64,000 nt of DNA from Proteus columbae (GCF_009914335.1 NZ_CP043925.1:930001-994000), one strand, 5' to 3'; numbered from the stretch's first letter, positions 1 to 9,290 are shown. The notes: generated from the letters alone by a model not told the origin. Program-made: numbers and translations.

Positions 1-238
1 CATTCTTCACTAAAATGTCAGTGATAATACCTTCTACTGAAGCTTGAACACTCTTTTTATTACCTGAAATTGAAACATTTCCTTTTGCAGATACGCCTTT
101 ATCTAAAGGAGCAATGGCAGCCCAAAAAATAAAAATAGCAAGACCTAAAAGAATAACTGACCATCCTATTATTAAGAATTTTCTAGGATCATCTGAAATA
201 CCATGAACAATATCGATTTCATTTTTTTTTGTGATCAT
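1..238 (-). CDS. zapC: HlyD-type membrane fusion protein of the Zap protease exporter, N-terminal part only
   Basis: This is the first 79 codons of a gene running off the left edge. The start is the ATG read at 238-236; the protein begins MITKKNEIDIVHGISDDP and has one hydrophobic segment at about residues 19-42, followed by a short periplasmic beta-rich stretch beginning PLDKGVSAKGNV. That layout (short cytoplasmic tail, one membrane anchor, then the start of the barrel/lipoyl region) is typical of type I secretion adaptor proteins of the HlyD/PrtE family. It lies 16 bases downstream of the ABC transporter gene, so the two are surely co-transcribed. The family joins the inner-membrane ABC transporter to a TolC-like outer-membrane channel. 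The name zapC is inferred from position in the Proteus zap locus. Confidence 0.85.
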   Translation of the reverse strand, partial: MITKKNEIDIVHGISDDPRKFLIIGWSVILLGLAIFIFWAAIAPLDKGVSAKGNVSISGNKKSVQASVEGIITDILVKN

Positions 239-254
239 AATAATCTTCTCAATA

Positions 255-1994
255 TTAAATATTGCTTTGAGTAATAGGTGTAGTTGCTGGTGTTGGCGTA
301 CTCTTTATTACTGATGAGTTATTTAACTCAGCAATAACAGCTGTTGTAGAGCCAAATAATTTGGTGTGACCATCGAAAAGAACCAAGAGTTTATTGGTCA
401 CTGAGAGTAATTGTTTTTGATGCGTGATTAATATAACGGTTTTTTTATTTTGCTTAAGTGTTTGAATTGCCTGCATTAGAGCTTTAATGCCCAAATCATC
501 CAAATTAGAATTGGGTTCATCTAAAACGACTAGAGCAGGGTCACCATATAATGCGCGAGCTAACGCAATACGTTGTCGTTGTCCTCCTGATAATCCTTCA
601 CCATGAGCGCCAATAACGGTTTCATAACCATCAGGAAAACGTAAAATCATTTCATGAACATTTGCCATCATTGCAGCTTGAGTGACTTTTTGAGGATCTA
701 TTTCAGAAAAGCGGGCAATATTTTCGGCAATCGTGCCAGGGAAAAGGGCGATTTCTTGAGGAAGGTACCCAATATATTGGCCAACTTCACTTTTATTCCA
801 TTGATATATATCTGCATTATCAAGGCGTATGGCACCCGTCTTAACTTCCCATATGCCCACAATAAATTTAGCTAAAGAGGATTTTCCTGAAGCACTAGGG
901 CCAATAATGCCAAGTACATCGCTGGGGCTTAGTGAAAAATGAATATTATTTAATAGTGTGCGTTCCGTTTGAGGATATTGAGCTTGATTAATATTTACTG
1001 TTAATTCACCTTTAGGAGCAGGCAGCGCCATTTTTTTATTTTCTTCAGGATACGTTTTTAATAGTGTGGTTAACCTTTTATAAGCTTCTTTACTACTATC
1101 CCAGTTTTTCCATACACCAATAACTTGTTCAATTGGCGCTAAAGCGCGACCTAATAGTATTGATCCTGCGATCATCATTCCTGGGCTAATTGTATTATCT
1201 ATTGCTAGCCACCCACCTAATCCTAGCATTAAAGATTGCAGTGCCATTCGGGTGACTTTTGTTATTGCATTGATACCTGCTGCATTATCACTTGCATGAG
1301 TTTGTGCTTGTAGATATTTAAAGTGAGCAATTTGCCATTGGTTACGTAAATAACCTAGCATTCCCATTGCTTCAATAGGCTGTGGATGTTCAAAATGATG
1401 ACCTTGTATTACCTGAGCTTGATTAGCAAACTCATTGGCCTTTTTTAATGATGATCGAGACAAGTACTCATTAAGAATTGCTAAAGAAAATAAAACGATC
1501 GCACCACATAATGCAAATAATCCTAACCATGGATTAAATAATGCGATAACAAGAAGATAAATAGGGAACCAAGGTAAATCAAAAAATGCAAAAATAGCGT
1601 GGCTTGTAATAAATTGCCTAATAGTCACTAAGTCATTAAATGCTAAAGAGGAATTAATACCGGGCGTTTTGTTTAATTTTGCTTGATATGCAGCGGTATA
1701 AATTCTTGAGTTTAAGGATAAATCAAGTTTGTTACTCATTCTAATGACAATAATGCTTCTTAAGTATTCCAATCCTCCCATAAAAATAAATAATGCTAAC
1801 ATAATGAGCGTTAGCATTAATAAAGTCATTTCATTACCTGATGGTAAGACTCGATCATAAACTTGCAACATATAAATAGAAGGAACTAACATTAAAATAT
1901 TTATTAAGGCTGTAAATATTCCAATGGAAAGAAATACTTTCTTTCTTTCTTTTATAATATTTGTTATTTCATTATTGTTTTTGCTTGCTGACAT
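255..1994 (-). CDS. zapB: Type I secretion ABC transporter/permease for RTX metalloprotease
   Basis: 579-residue exporter half-transporter of the PrtD/ZapB family. An N-terminal membrane domain (about residues 20-290, with hydrophobic helices near 22-45, 57-82, 140-175 and 250-285) is followed by a nucleotide-binding domain. Walker A is GPSASGKS at 365-372, the ABC signature LSGGQ is at 468-472, Walker B is ALVVLDEP at 487-494 and the switch histidine lies in ILITHQ near 526. It has no C39 peptidase domain, as expected for transporters of RTX proteins with uncleaved C-terminal signals. It follows the zapA gene after a hairpin terminator and precedes zapC by 16 bases. Its cargo is most likely ZapA and probably the second metalloprotease upstream. 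Confidence 0.95.
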   Translation of the reverse strand: MSASKNNNEITNIIKERKKVFLSIGIFTALINILMLVPSIYMLQVYDRVLPSGNEMTLLMLTLIMLALFIFMGGLEYLRSIIVIRMSNKLDLSLNSRIYTAAYQAKLNKTPGINSSLAFNDLVTIRQFITSHAIFAFFDLPWFPIYLLVIALFNPWLGLFALCGAIVLFSLAILNEYLSRSSLKKANEFANQAQVIQGHHFEHPQPIEAMGMLGYLRNQWQIAHFKYLQAQTHASDNAAGINAITKVTRMALQSLMLGLGGWLAIDNTISPGMMIAGSILLGRALAPIEQVIGVWKNWDSSKEAYKRLTTLLKTYPEENKKMALPAPKGELTVNINQAQYPQTERTLLNNIHFSLSPSDVLGIIGPSASGKSSLAKFIVGIWEVKTGAIRLDNADIYQWNKSEVGQYIGYLPQEIALFPGTIAENIARFSEIDPQKVTQAAMMANVHEMILRFPDGYETVIGAHGEGLSGGQRQRIALARALYGDPALVVLDEPNSNLDDLGIKALMQAIQTLKQNKKTVILITHQKQLLSVTNKLLVLFDGHTKLFGSTTAVIAELNNSSVIKSTPTPATTPITQSNI

Positions 1995-2125
1995 AATGTT
2001 ATTCCTGATTTTATTCCTATCTGTTTTATTGCTATTTACTGCATTTCTTCTATCAATACGGAGTGTTCAATCTATCTTTTTTTTAATAAGATAATATAAA
2101 AATAACTCCTTATAGGTAAAAGAAA

Positions 2126-2151
2126 GGTAGGAGAAATATCTCTCTCCTACC
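2126..2151 (-). terminator. Hairpin between zapA and zapB
   Basis: Arms GGTAGGAGA (2126-2134) and its exact complement (2143-2151) form a 9-bp stem with an 8-base loop. In the direction of zapA transcription the stem is followed by a T-rich stretch (TTTCTTTTACC). It lies just after the zapA stop and before zapB, so it may be a leaky terminator that keeps exporter expression below protease expression. Confidence 0.7.
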
Positions 2152-2161
2152 CAATGAAAAA

Positions 2162-3580
2162 TTAAACAATAAAGTCAGTTTCGTAATTAACAAATCCTAC
2201 AATGTCAATTTTGAAATCAGGGCTATAACCATAAGCATTAATAGCAAGTTCACTTGAGTTTGTTGATTGATCATATTTAATGGTTGCTTCACCTGCGCGA
2301 CCTGTAAAATTATCAACAAAGTTAAGGAGTTTATGACTAAAGGTATTTTCTATTAATGCTGATAAATCAATCTTATCAATACCTGATTTGAAGTCCATTA
2401 TCTTGTCAGCGGCAGATACCAGAGAGTCAGTGATATCTTTATAAACAAAGGTATTGCTGCCTGTACCACCCCATAATGTATCTTGACCAGCGCCACCATA
2501 CAGTATGTCGTTACCGCCACCGCCGATGAGAATATTATCAGCATCATTGCCGTAGATAATATCATTACCAGAGCCACCGATTGCATTTTCTATTGTCACA
2601 CCTTGTGCAATAGAAACGTTTTTCTGTAGTCCGCCAACATCAGAGAAATGACCCTCACGTAAATCAATAACTTGATCTTGATAATATCCTGAGAAGTCAA
2701 AAGTATCGTTACCAGCACTGTCCCAAACAGAGAATATTAATTTATCGTTTCTGCTTGTTGCCGTGTAATAATCAATACCAGTGTTTGAGTTGAAACCGTA
2801 AACATCATCACCTGTTCTGGTTGTGGTATTTGCGCCATAAAGATATTGCATTGCTGAAATATCATGAAGTAAAGGAGCTCCGGCATAAGCACCTTGGAAG
2901 TGTGCGCCTGTTTCATATTCATCCCAATAACTCATAACAGTATATTGGCGACTATCTTCAGCGTAGTCAGATTTTAAATAGCCAGGTACGTTTTGCCCTG
3001 CGTTATAATCACCAGGGTGCATTAAACCAAGGGCATGACCAATTTCATGGATAATAGTTAAACGACCGTAATTACCTAATTCAGGTGTTGTATTACCAGC
3101 ATAATAATAATCACTAAACCAAGCTTGTCCTGAAAGATCACGTCCATAACTATAGGTATTTGGCAACGTCGCATAAGCTTGGAATGTACCGTTTGGATCA
3201 GTGATATTACCAAAAGTAATATCTGATTTTGCACCTGGTGCTACTTCAGTAAATTTGATATTTGCAATATCAGACCATGCATCTAAAGATTGTCTTGCAT
3301 GATCTTTTTGCGCTGAATTAAATCCATAGGGCTTTTTATCACCAAAATCATTAAACTTTTTACCAGCCCAAGTTGGGAATGAATATGTCACTTCTGCCGC
3401 TTGTCCAATAACATATTTCCCATTCCATGTGGAATTTTCGCGTGCAATATGTTTTCCAGCAGTATCATAATCAAAAGAAGGTAGAGTCTTAGCTGAGAAA
3501 TTATAAAAAATTCCACTTTTATCTAATAAGTCAGAAACATTAGATAATCCTACTGCTTTTTTTAATAAAGAAGAACCCAT
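2162..3580 (-). CDS. zapA: Serralysin-family secreted zinc metalloprotease (mirabilysin type)
   Basis: 472-residue M10B metalloprotease. The zinc helix is HEIGHALGLMH at 178-188 with catalytic Glu179, and the Met-turn is VMSYW at 215-219 with Tyr218 as the usual fifth ligand. Calcium-binding RTX nonapeptides of the GGxGNDxLxG type run from about 335 to 373. The protein ends in DFIV, the hydrophobic four-residue C-terminal motif recognised by type I exporters, and contains no cysteine and no N-terminal signal peptide. A strong Shine-Dalgarno (GGAGG) lies just before the ATG. In Proteus this protease cleaves immunoglobulins and antimicrobial peptides and is a urinary virulence factor (family knowledge). 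It is followed by its exporter genes zapB and zapC on the same strand. Confidence 0.95.
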   Translation of the reverse strand: MGSSLLKKAVGLSNVSDLLDKSGIFYNFSAKTLPSFDYDTAGKHIARENSTWNGKYVIGQAAEVTYSFPTWAGKKFNDFGDKKPYGFNSAQKDHARQSLDAWSDIANIKFTEVAPGAKSDITFGNITDPNGTFQAYATLPNTYSYGRDLSGQAWFSDYYYAGNTTPELGNYGRLTIIHEIGHALGLMHPGDYNAGQNVPGYLKSDYAEDSRQYTVMSYWDEYETGAHFQGAYAGAPLLHDISAMQYLYGANTTTRTGDDVYGFNSNTGIDYYTATSRNDKLIFSVWDSAGNDTFDFSGYYQDQVIDLREGHFSDVGGLQKNVSIAQGVTIENAIGGSGNDIIYGNDADNILIGGGGNDILYGGAGQDTLWGGTGSNTFVYKDITDSLVSAADKIMDFKSGIDKIDLSALIENTFSHKLLNFVDNFTGRAGEATIKYDQSTNSSELAINAYGYSPDFKIDIVGFVNYETDFIV

Positions 3581-3918
3581 AATATCCTCCGGATATCAAG
3601 TTTAGGTTAGGTTTATTTTCATGTTGAAAATAGTTTAATTATCTGGCGAACGCCAGCGATAATAAAGATAGCTATTTATTGATATTAATCTAGAGGGGAA
3701 AAATAAGTTTTTAAATAATTGTGAAGTGAGGTGTGTTTTAAGTCAGAATAATTTTACTAAGTAAATAAATTTCAGGTTATCTTCTCTAGAGAGATGTTTT
3801 TTAATGTTATTATATAATTCCGTCATGGTTTTATAATGTATTTCATTCTCTCATTATAAGGCTTGAGTAAATACAAGCCTTATAAAATGTTCACTACTTT
3901 TTAAGGTAATTAATTATA
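3581..3918. other. Intergenic region between the two metalloprotease genes
   Basis: 338 AT-rich bases with no credible reading frame. It should hold the zapA promoter (reading left) and the 3' end of the upstream protease gene. A perfect 11-bp inverted repeat sits at 3856-3866 / 3875-3885. No operator could be assigned. Confidence 0.6.
3856..3885 (-). terminator. Probable terminator of the second metalloprotease gene
   Basis: Perfect 11-bp inverted repeat TATAAGGCTTG / CAAGCCTTATA with an 8-base loop, 34 bases after the stop codon of the protease at 3919. The stretch following it in the direction of transcription is not a clean T-run, so termination may be partial. Confidence 0.5.
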
Positions 3919-5538
3919 TTAATAAAATAGATCTTCATAACTAAAATTCCCAACAATATCTATTGTTAAATTTGGAACTTCTAGTTGTTCTTTTGTTTTT
4001 ATTGCTAATTTTGTTAAATTATCTTCTTCTTGAAAACTCATATTAAGCGAAATTGAATTTTGAGATATAAGTTCCTTGATATTTAGGCTTATTTTGTTTT
4101 CATCTAGAAAAATAAGGAAATCTTCATTTATATTATAATCCATGATTTTATTATGGCTATTTGTCTTGTTGCTAATTTCGAAAAAAAACATATCAGCATT
4201 CTTTCCTCCGAACAGCATATTATGTCCATTACCTCCAGAAATTATATCGCAGCCATCTTCTCCATTAATGAAATCATTACCCTCATTACCATAAAGTGCA
4301 TCACTACCTTTACCGCCAAAAATTTTATCATCCCCATCATATCCATAAATAATATCATTACCATGATTGCCAATTAGGTGGTTATTTACTTCATTACCAA
4401 TGATATGATCGTTATCCTCACCTCCTATTACGTTTTCAATTATTGTTTCATACGCAATAGAAATGTTACTTTTTAGCCCGCCAATATCAGAAAAGGCACC
4501 TTGATTAAGATCTATTTTTTGATTTACAGTATATTTTGAAAAATCCAGAGTATCACAGCCACCGGCATCCCAAATACAACTAATAATGATATCGTCTGGT
4601 GAAGTTAAACTATAACAGTCTCTTTCTGTATTAGAATTAAAGCCATAAATCGTATCATCGGTTCGAGTTGTTACATTTGCTCCATAGAATTTTTGAATGA
4701 CATATATATCGATTAATAATGGAGACATAGGAAAAAAACCACCTAAATCAGCTTCTTTTGTTTTTGGGTGGCGGTATGACATTATAGAATATTTAAAACT
4801 ATTTTCTTCAATATCAGGATTATTATGATCATTTACTCTAAAGGTATGTGGTAAACCAAGAGCGTGTCCAGTTTCATGTATATAAGTTTGAGTTTCTTTA
4901 TTTCCTTTTTGTAATATTATAGGTTGATTATTTATATGACCATTTTCATTATTGTTTTTATATAAAGTAATATGAGTATCTGTTTCTATATAATAATATT
5001 TTATATTGTCTGATTTTTCTTTAAATAAATCTATTTCATTTTTTTGCTCTGGTGTCATTTCATGTTTATTGAATTTTTTTATACGTGTAGTTGAAGATAT
5101 ATTAATCCAAACATGTCCTCCTATACTGTAATCAGTGATTTTTTCTATTTTTTTATCTGGCTCTGTATTATTTAATGGGAATGTTGCAACACCAGCGACT
5201 AAATGAGAATTATCTTTCGTTAGTTCATTTATATTATTATAAACACCAAATTTAATATTAGTATCATATTTATTTTCTTTCTTAACGAATGTAATATTGG
5301 CAATGTCAGCCCATAGTTGTAATGTTTTTTCGGCAAGTTCTTGTTGATATTGATTTGATGTTGTAATAGTTTTATATTCCTCACCCCTTAAATTGCTCCA
5401 GTCAGGAAAGCTATATGTTACTTCAGTAAAATCACTATTAGGATCTTGTTTTTTCCATCTGCGTAGAGGTCTAAAACTCTTTATTAGATTGATAATATCA
5501 CTATTTTCTAGAGGGTCATTTTGATGAGTATTATTCAT
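3919..5538 (-). CDS. Second serralysin-like RTX zinc metalloprotease, cysteine-containing
   Basis: 539 residues, homologous to ZapA along its length: zinc helix HETGHALGLPH at 221-231, Met-turn IMSYR at 252-256, and an RTX block of GGxGxDxLxG-type repeats at about 372-446, longer than in ZapA. Compared with ZapA it has roughly 60 extra, lysine/asparagine-rich residues just before the zinc helix (about 150-215). It ends in EDLFY, not in the usual DFIV-like hydrophobic tail. It has four cysteines (308, 321, 328, 430), three of which replace ordinary residues in segments otherwise well aligned with ZapA. It is AT-richer than zapA. It lies upstream of zapA on the same strand with a weak AGGAT ribosome site. 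It is probably exported by ZapBCD, but that is inference. The zap loci of Proteus carry extra zapA-like genes; I do not assign a name. Confidence 0.9.
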   Translation of the reverse strand: MNNTHQNDPLENSDIINLIKSFRPLRRWKKQDPNSDFTEVTYSFPDWSNLRGEEYKTITTSNQYQQELAEKTLQLWADIANITFVKKENKYDTNIKFGVYNNINELTKDNSHLVAGVATFPLNNTEPDKKIEKITDYSIGGHVWINISSTTRIKKFNKHEMTPEQKNEIDLFKEKSDNIKYYYIETDTHITLYKNNNENGHINNQPIILQKGNKETQTYIHETGHALGLPHTFRVNDHNNPDIEENSFKYSIMSYRHPKTKEADLGGFFPMSPLLIDIYVIQKFYGANVTTRTDDTIYGFNSNTERDCYSLTSPDDIIISCIWDAGGCDTLDFSKYTVNQKIDLNQGAFSDIGGLKSNISIAYETIIENVIGGEDNDHIIGNEVNNHLIGNHGNDIIYGYDGDDKIFGGKGSDALYGNEGNDFINGEDGCDIISGGNGHNMLFGGKNADMFFFEISNKTNSHNKIMDYNINEDFLIFLDENKISLNIKELISQNSISLNMSFQEEDNLTKLAIKTKEQLEVPNLTIDIVGNFSYEDLFY

Positions 5539-5680
5539 AATATATTAATATCCTTTTTATAAATATTTTCCATGTAAAAGCATGCTTATTTTATTTATCT
5601 TGATATTAAATTTCTTTTAAAAATTGATTATCTTTAAATAGGCTGGATGATTTAATCATATTTATATTGAGGAAAGTAAA

Positions 5681-5714
5681 AATGATAATAAACCAATAAA
5701 GGTTTATTATCATT
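5681..5714 (-). terminator. Strong hairpin after the nucleoside transporter gene
   Basis: Perfect 14-bp inverted repeat, AATGATAATAAACC (5681-5694) and its complement (5701-5714), with a 6-base loop AATAAA. The flank read leftwards is T-rich. It lies 20 bases past the stop of the transporter gene. Confidence 0.75.
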
Positions 5715-5734
5715 TAAAAGGGGGAATGTATAAT

Positions 5735-6985
5735 TTAATTATGAAAATCTTTTTTATAATTACTCACCTTATTTTCTTTAAATGCAAATATAAATACAAT
5801 AGCAAGTATAAGTGTATAGGATGCAAAAATTAACCAAATAGATTGCCAGTTTTTCATTCCATTAACTGTAAAATGATCAACGACCATACCACTTAAAATA
5901 GAGCCTGCGTATGCACCAACACCATTGACCATGGTCATAAATAACCCTTGAGCACTGGCTCTTATTTCAGGGTTAACTTCATTTTCAATATAGATAGAGC
6001 CTGAAATATTAAAGAAATCAAATGCACAACCATAAACAATCATTGAAAGCATTAGCAATACAAATCCCCAAGGAGATGGATCACCATAGGCAAATAATCC
6101 GAAACGTAAAGTCCATGCAATCATACTAATTAACATGACTTTTTTAATACCAAAGCGTTTTAGGAAAAAAGGAATTGCTAAAATAAAGGCAACTTCAGCC
6201 ATTTGTGATACTGATAATAAAATTGATGGATATTGAACAATTAAACTATCAGCAAATTCAGGATTTTTAGCAAAATCATGAATAAAAGGACTACCAAAAG
6301 TATTGGTAATTTGAAGTACCGCACCTAATAGCATGGCAAATAAAAAGAAAACTGCCATTATTGGTTTTTTGAATAAAACAAAGGCATCTAATCCCAAACG
6401 AGATGCCCAAGAGGTTGATTGTTTATGCTGGGCTGTTGGAATTTTAGGTAAGCAAAATGAATAGAGAGCTAAACAAAGAGAAGCTACTGATGCAATATAT
6501 AATTGAGTGTTGCTGAGTTCTAATTTAAATAAACTTACACACCACATGGCGATAATAAAACCTATCGTACCGAAAACACGAATAGGAGGAAAATTAGCAA
6601 CAGAATCTAGCTTGTGTTTATTTAAGCAAAAATAACCAATTGAATTTGAAAGCGCAATAGTTGGCATAAATGCTAATGCATTAATGAACATAACCCAGAA
6701 CATGATTGTTGGATCAGTCACTGATGCCGCAAAGAATAAAGCAACAGCACAAATAAGATGACAAATAATATATAAGCGATTTGCAGGAATAAATTTATCG
6801 GCAATGATACCTAATAAACCAGGCATAATCAGAGCAGCAATGCCTTTAGAGCCATAAACTAATCCAACTTCAATCCCTGTGAAGTTTAATGTTTGCATCA
6901 TGTATGCACCTAGGGTAATTAACCAACTTCCCCAGATAAAATATTGCATAAACATCATGCCTTTGAGCTGTATTTTTATACCCAT
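5735..6985 (-). CDS. Nucleoside:H+ symporter, NHS family (NupG/XapB-like)
   Basis: MFS-type transporter of about 416 residues with twelve hydrophobic segments, clearly related to E. coli NupG and XapB: conserved stretches include QYFIWGSWLITLGAYM at the N-terminus, FPPIRVFGTIGFIMW-like text near residue 130, and SMIVYGCAFDFFNISGS near 320. The start chosen is the ATG at 6985, since GGAG lies seven bases before it; an in-frame ATG at 6997 lacks a ribosome site. It should import purine (and perhaps pyrimidine) nucleosides across the inner membrane. It is 84 bases downstream of a purine nucleoside phosphorylase gene on the same strand, so uptake and phosphorolysis form one operon. Substrate preference (xanthosine against general nucleosides) cannot be told from sequence. 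Confidence 0.93.
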   Translation of the reverse strand: MGIKIQLKGMMFMQYFIWGSWLITLGAYMMQTLNFTGIEVGLVYGSKGIAALIMPGLLGIIADKFIPANRLYIICHLICAVALFFAASVTDPTIMFWVMFINALAFMPTIALSNSIGYFCLNKHKLDSVANFPPIRVFGTIGFIIAMWCVSLFKLELSNTQLYIASVASLCLALYSFCLPKIPTAQHKQSTSWASRLGLDAFVLFKKPIMAVFFLFAMLLGAVLQITNTFGSPFIHDFAKNPEFADSLIVQYPSILLSVSQMAEVAFILAIPFFLKRFGIKKVMLISMIAWTLRFGLFAYGDPSPWGFVLLMLSMIVYGCAFDFFNISGSIYIENEVNPEIRASAQGLFMTMVNGVGAYAGSILSGMVVDHFTVNGMKNWQSIWLIFASYTLILAIVFIFAFKENKVSNYKKDFHN

Positions 6986-7069
6986 AACAATCTCCACTGT
7001 TGGGGATATTGATTTTAGTGGAGCATAGGCAGCTATCTATTCTCCACTTTTTCTTTTATTGATAAAAAG

Positions 7070-7888
7070 TTATAAGCGAGCGATCACTTCACTGATCAGT
7101 TTTAAGAAGGTAGATTTCACACGTTCTGCGGTTTCAATAACTTCATCATGACTAAGAGGCTGTTCTAAAATGCCACAAGCCATATTGGTTAAGCATGAAA
7201 TACCAATGGTATCAATACCTGAATGGCGAGCAATAAGTGCTTCTGGAACGGTTGACATGCCTACGGCATCGGCACCTAATGTTCTTATCATGCGAATTTC
7301 TGCTGGGGTTTCATAAGTTGGCCCTGTCCACCATGCATAAACACCTTGACGTAAGGTAATGTCTTGCTCTTTGGCAATATCAATAACAATTTGGCGCATA
7401 GCTTTGTTATAAACTTCACTCACATCTAGAAAACGAACACCTAATTCGGGGTTATTTGGCCCAATCAGTGGGTTGTTTGCCGTTAGATTAATATGATCCG
7501 TAATTAGCATTAGATCACCAGGATTAAAATCTGTATTTACAGCGCCACATGCGTTAGTGATAATCAGCTTTTCAACACCCAATGCTTTCATTACACGAAC
7601 AGGAAAGGTGACTTCATCGAGCGATACACCTTCGTAGTAATGAAAACGACCTTTCATTGCAACAACCGTTTTTCCTGCAATTTTACCAATCACTAATTCA
7701 TTAGCATGCCCCACCGCTCCTGATGCTGCAAAGTGTGGAATGGTGTGATAAGGAATATGTACGGCATCTTCTAATGTATCGGCAAAAGGACCTAAACCTG
7801 ATCCTAAAATGATCCCAATAGTTGGTTTTTCTGTGGTTTTAGATTGAACAAATTCTTTTGCTTTATTAATTTCAGAAATCTGGTGCAT
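7070..7888 (-). CDS. Trimeric-type purine nucleoside phosphorylase
   Basis: 272 residues of the PNP/MTAP family (low-molecular-mass, trimeric class), as in XapA and Bacillus PunA. Visible motifs are the phosphate loop IILGSGLGPFAD near residue 27, the HxxE-type stretch GHANELVIG, MKGRFHYYEG near 85, the base-pocket segment ETPAEIRM near 195 with GMSTVPEAL after it, and SCLTNMACGI near 233. It would cleave purine nucleosides with phosphate to base and ribose 1-phosphate in the cytosol. It is first gene of a two-gene unit with the nucleoside transporter and is divergent from a ROK regulator 205 bases away. XapA-like or PunA-like is undecided; the sequence looks closer to the PunA type. Confidence 0.92.
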   Translation of the reverse strand: MHQISEINKAKEFVQSKTTEKPTIGIILGSGLGPFADTLEDAVHIPYHTIPHFAASGAVGHANELVIGKIAGKTVVAMKGRFHYYEGVSLDEVTFPVRVMKALGVEKLIITNACGAVNTDFNPGDLMLITDHINLTANNPLIGPNNPELGVRFLDVSEVYNKAMRQIVIDIAKEQDITLRQGVYAWWTGPTYETPAEIRMIRTLGADAVGMSTVPEALIARHSGIDTIGISCLTNMACGILEQPLSHDEVIETAERVKSTFLKLISEVIARL

Positions 7889-8093
7889 GACTCTCTCCTA
7901 TGTAAATCGTCATTACATTTTTAATTGTGCTTGAGAGTACTTTGCCTGATACACAGAAATGAACAACTTACTTTTTCTCATTTTGAGATTAAGATCATGT
8001 TGTTTGTTTTGATTAAGGAACTATTGCTTTTTTTACAGTAAGATAGCGATATTCTTCTTTGAGTGGCTAAATAATTTAATAAAGGAAATGGCT

Positions 8094-9290
8094 ATGCTAT
8101 TGAAAAATTTAAAAGAACTTCAGTCTTCTAAGACTTCAAAAGCATTGAAACTTAAAAGCCTTTATAAATTAGTGGCAGAAAATGGTCCAATAAAAACAGA
8201 AACACTCACTGAATTGGCACAAATGAAGCCTGCTACTTGTGCTCGACTACTGGACGAGTTAAATGCTCTTCAATTAATTACAACCGCAGAATTAGGTGAA
8301 TCAACGGGTGGTCGAAAACCTATTTTGTATAATATTAATACAGAAGGGGTGTTTTTAATTGGCATTGAATTAAGTAAGGTCTATTCAACCATTGTGTTGA
8401 TGGATCTGAAACTTAATATGTTGGATAAAATTAAAATATCGCCAGAACCTTACTTATCTGCATATGAGATGACAGATAAGCTATTACCTAAAATTGATGC
8501 CTTGTTATTCAAAAATAACATCAGCTATGAAAAAGTTTTAGGGTTAGGAATTTCTATTGAGCATGTTGTCGAACATCAATTGGCTTCAAAATCCCTCAAT
8601 GAAGAATTCAGTGAATTAGAGGCGTTATTACGTAAAAAAATTCCTACTTACGTCACAGTGGGAAGTGGAGTGCATTTTGCTGCTTTAGCTGAATTTCGTT
8701 TATATTATCGCCAAAAAACACAACGATTTTTATTTACTTCTTGTGATACCGAAGTAAGAGGATGTGCCATTATTGGTAATCAGTTTTTAACTGATACCTC
8801 AGCGACGATGAATTGTTTTGGTCATATGACGATTGATGTAAAAGGGCTATTGTGCGAATGTGGCTCTTATGGTTGTTTAAATACATTGTGCTCTTTAGAT
8901 GCCATAAAAAATAGTATTATTCATCAAATAAGGCGGGGAAAGCACTCCTTATTAACTTCTCTTGTCAGTACAGATGATGAAATTAACTATCACACGATTT
9001 TTCAAGCAATAGAAATGCGAGATCCTCTGTGTATTGATGCATTAGAAGAAGCGGCTTATTACTACGGGCTTGCTATTGCAAATACGATTTTAATGCTCCA
9101 ACCTGATATTGTTGTTTGTGGCGGAACATTAATACCTAAATATACGTTTTTTGATACCGTCAAAAAAACGATTGAAACTAAACTCGCACTTTTCCCAAAT
9201 ATAAAAACAGAAGTTTATCCAGCAAGCCACGCTTATGAAATCGTTTCTCAGGGCGCTGGCGCTATGGTATTAGAGCATTTAGTTAATTAA
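8094..9290 (+). CDS. ROK-family transcriptional regulator (NagC/Mlc type)
   Basis: About 398 residues. An N-terminal winged helix (residues about 15-75, with KTETLTELAQMKPATCARLLDEL as the recognition region) is followed by a sugar-kinase-like ROK domain. The structural zinc site is visible as CECGSYGC, preceded by GHMTIDVKGLL, as in NagC and Mlc. The kinase signature is partial, so the protein most likely binds a ligand without phosphorylating it. The start at 8094 is preferred to the in-frame ATG at 8088 because AAGGA at 8082-8086 is properly spaced only from the later codon. It is divergent from the purine nucleoside phosphorylase-transporter pair and is the obvious candidate regulator of it, with a sugar or ribose derivative as signal (inference). 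Confidence 0.88.
   Translation: MLLKNLKELQSSKTSKALKLKSLYKLVAENGPIKTETLTELAQMKPATCARLLDELNALQLITTAELGESTGGRKPILYNINTEGVFLIGIELSKVYSTIVLMDLKLNMLDKIKISPEPYLSAYEMTDKLLPKIDALLFKNNISYEKVLGLGISIEHVVEHQLASKSLNEEFSELEALLRKKIPTYVTVGSGVHFAALAEFRLYYRQKTQRFLFTSCDTEVRGCAIIGNQFLTDTSATMNCFGHMTIDVKGLLCECGSYGCLNTLCSLDAIKNSIIHQIRRGKHSLLTSLVSTDDEINYHTIFQAIEMRDPLCIDALEEAAYYYGLAIANTILMLQPDIVVCGGTLIPKYTFFDTVKKTIETKLALFPNIKTEVYPASHAYEIVSQGAGAMVLEHLVN

Noticed and set aside
2440..2600. Short repeated units in DNA, at first sight like a CRISPR or tandem repeat
   Set aside because: They encode the RTX calcium-binding nonapeptides of ZapA (and 4200-4430 those of the second protease). Spacing is 27 bases in frame, without unique spacers.
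3919..5538. Calling this gene zapE
   Set aside because: Proteus zap loci have several zapA-like genes and I cannot tell orthology from sequence alone, so no symbol was given.
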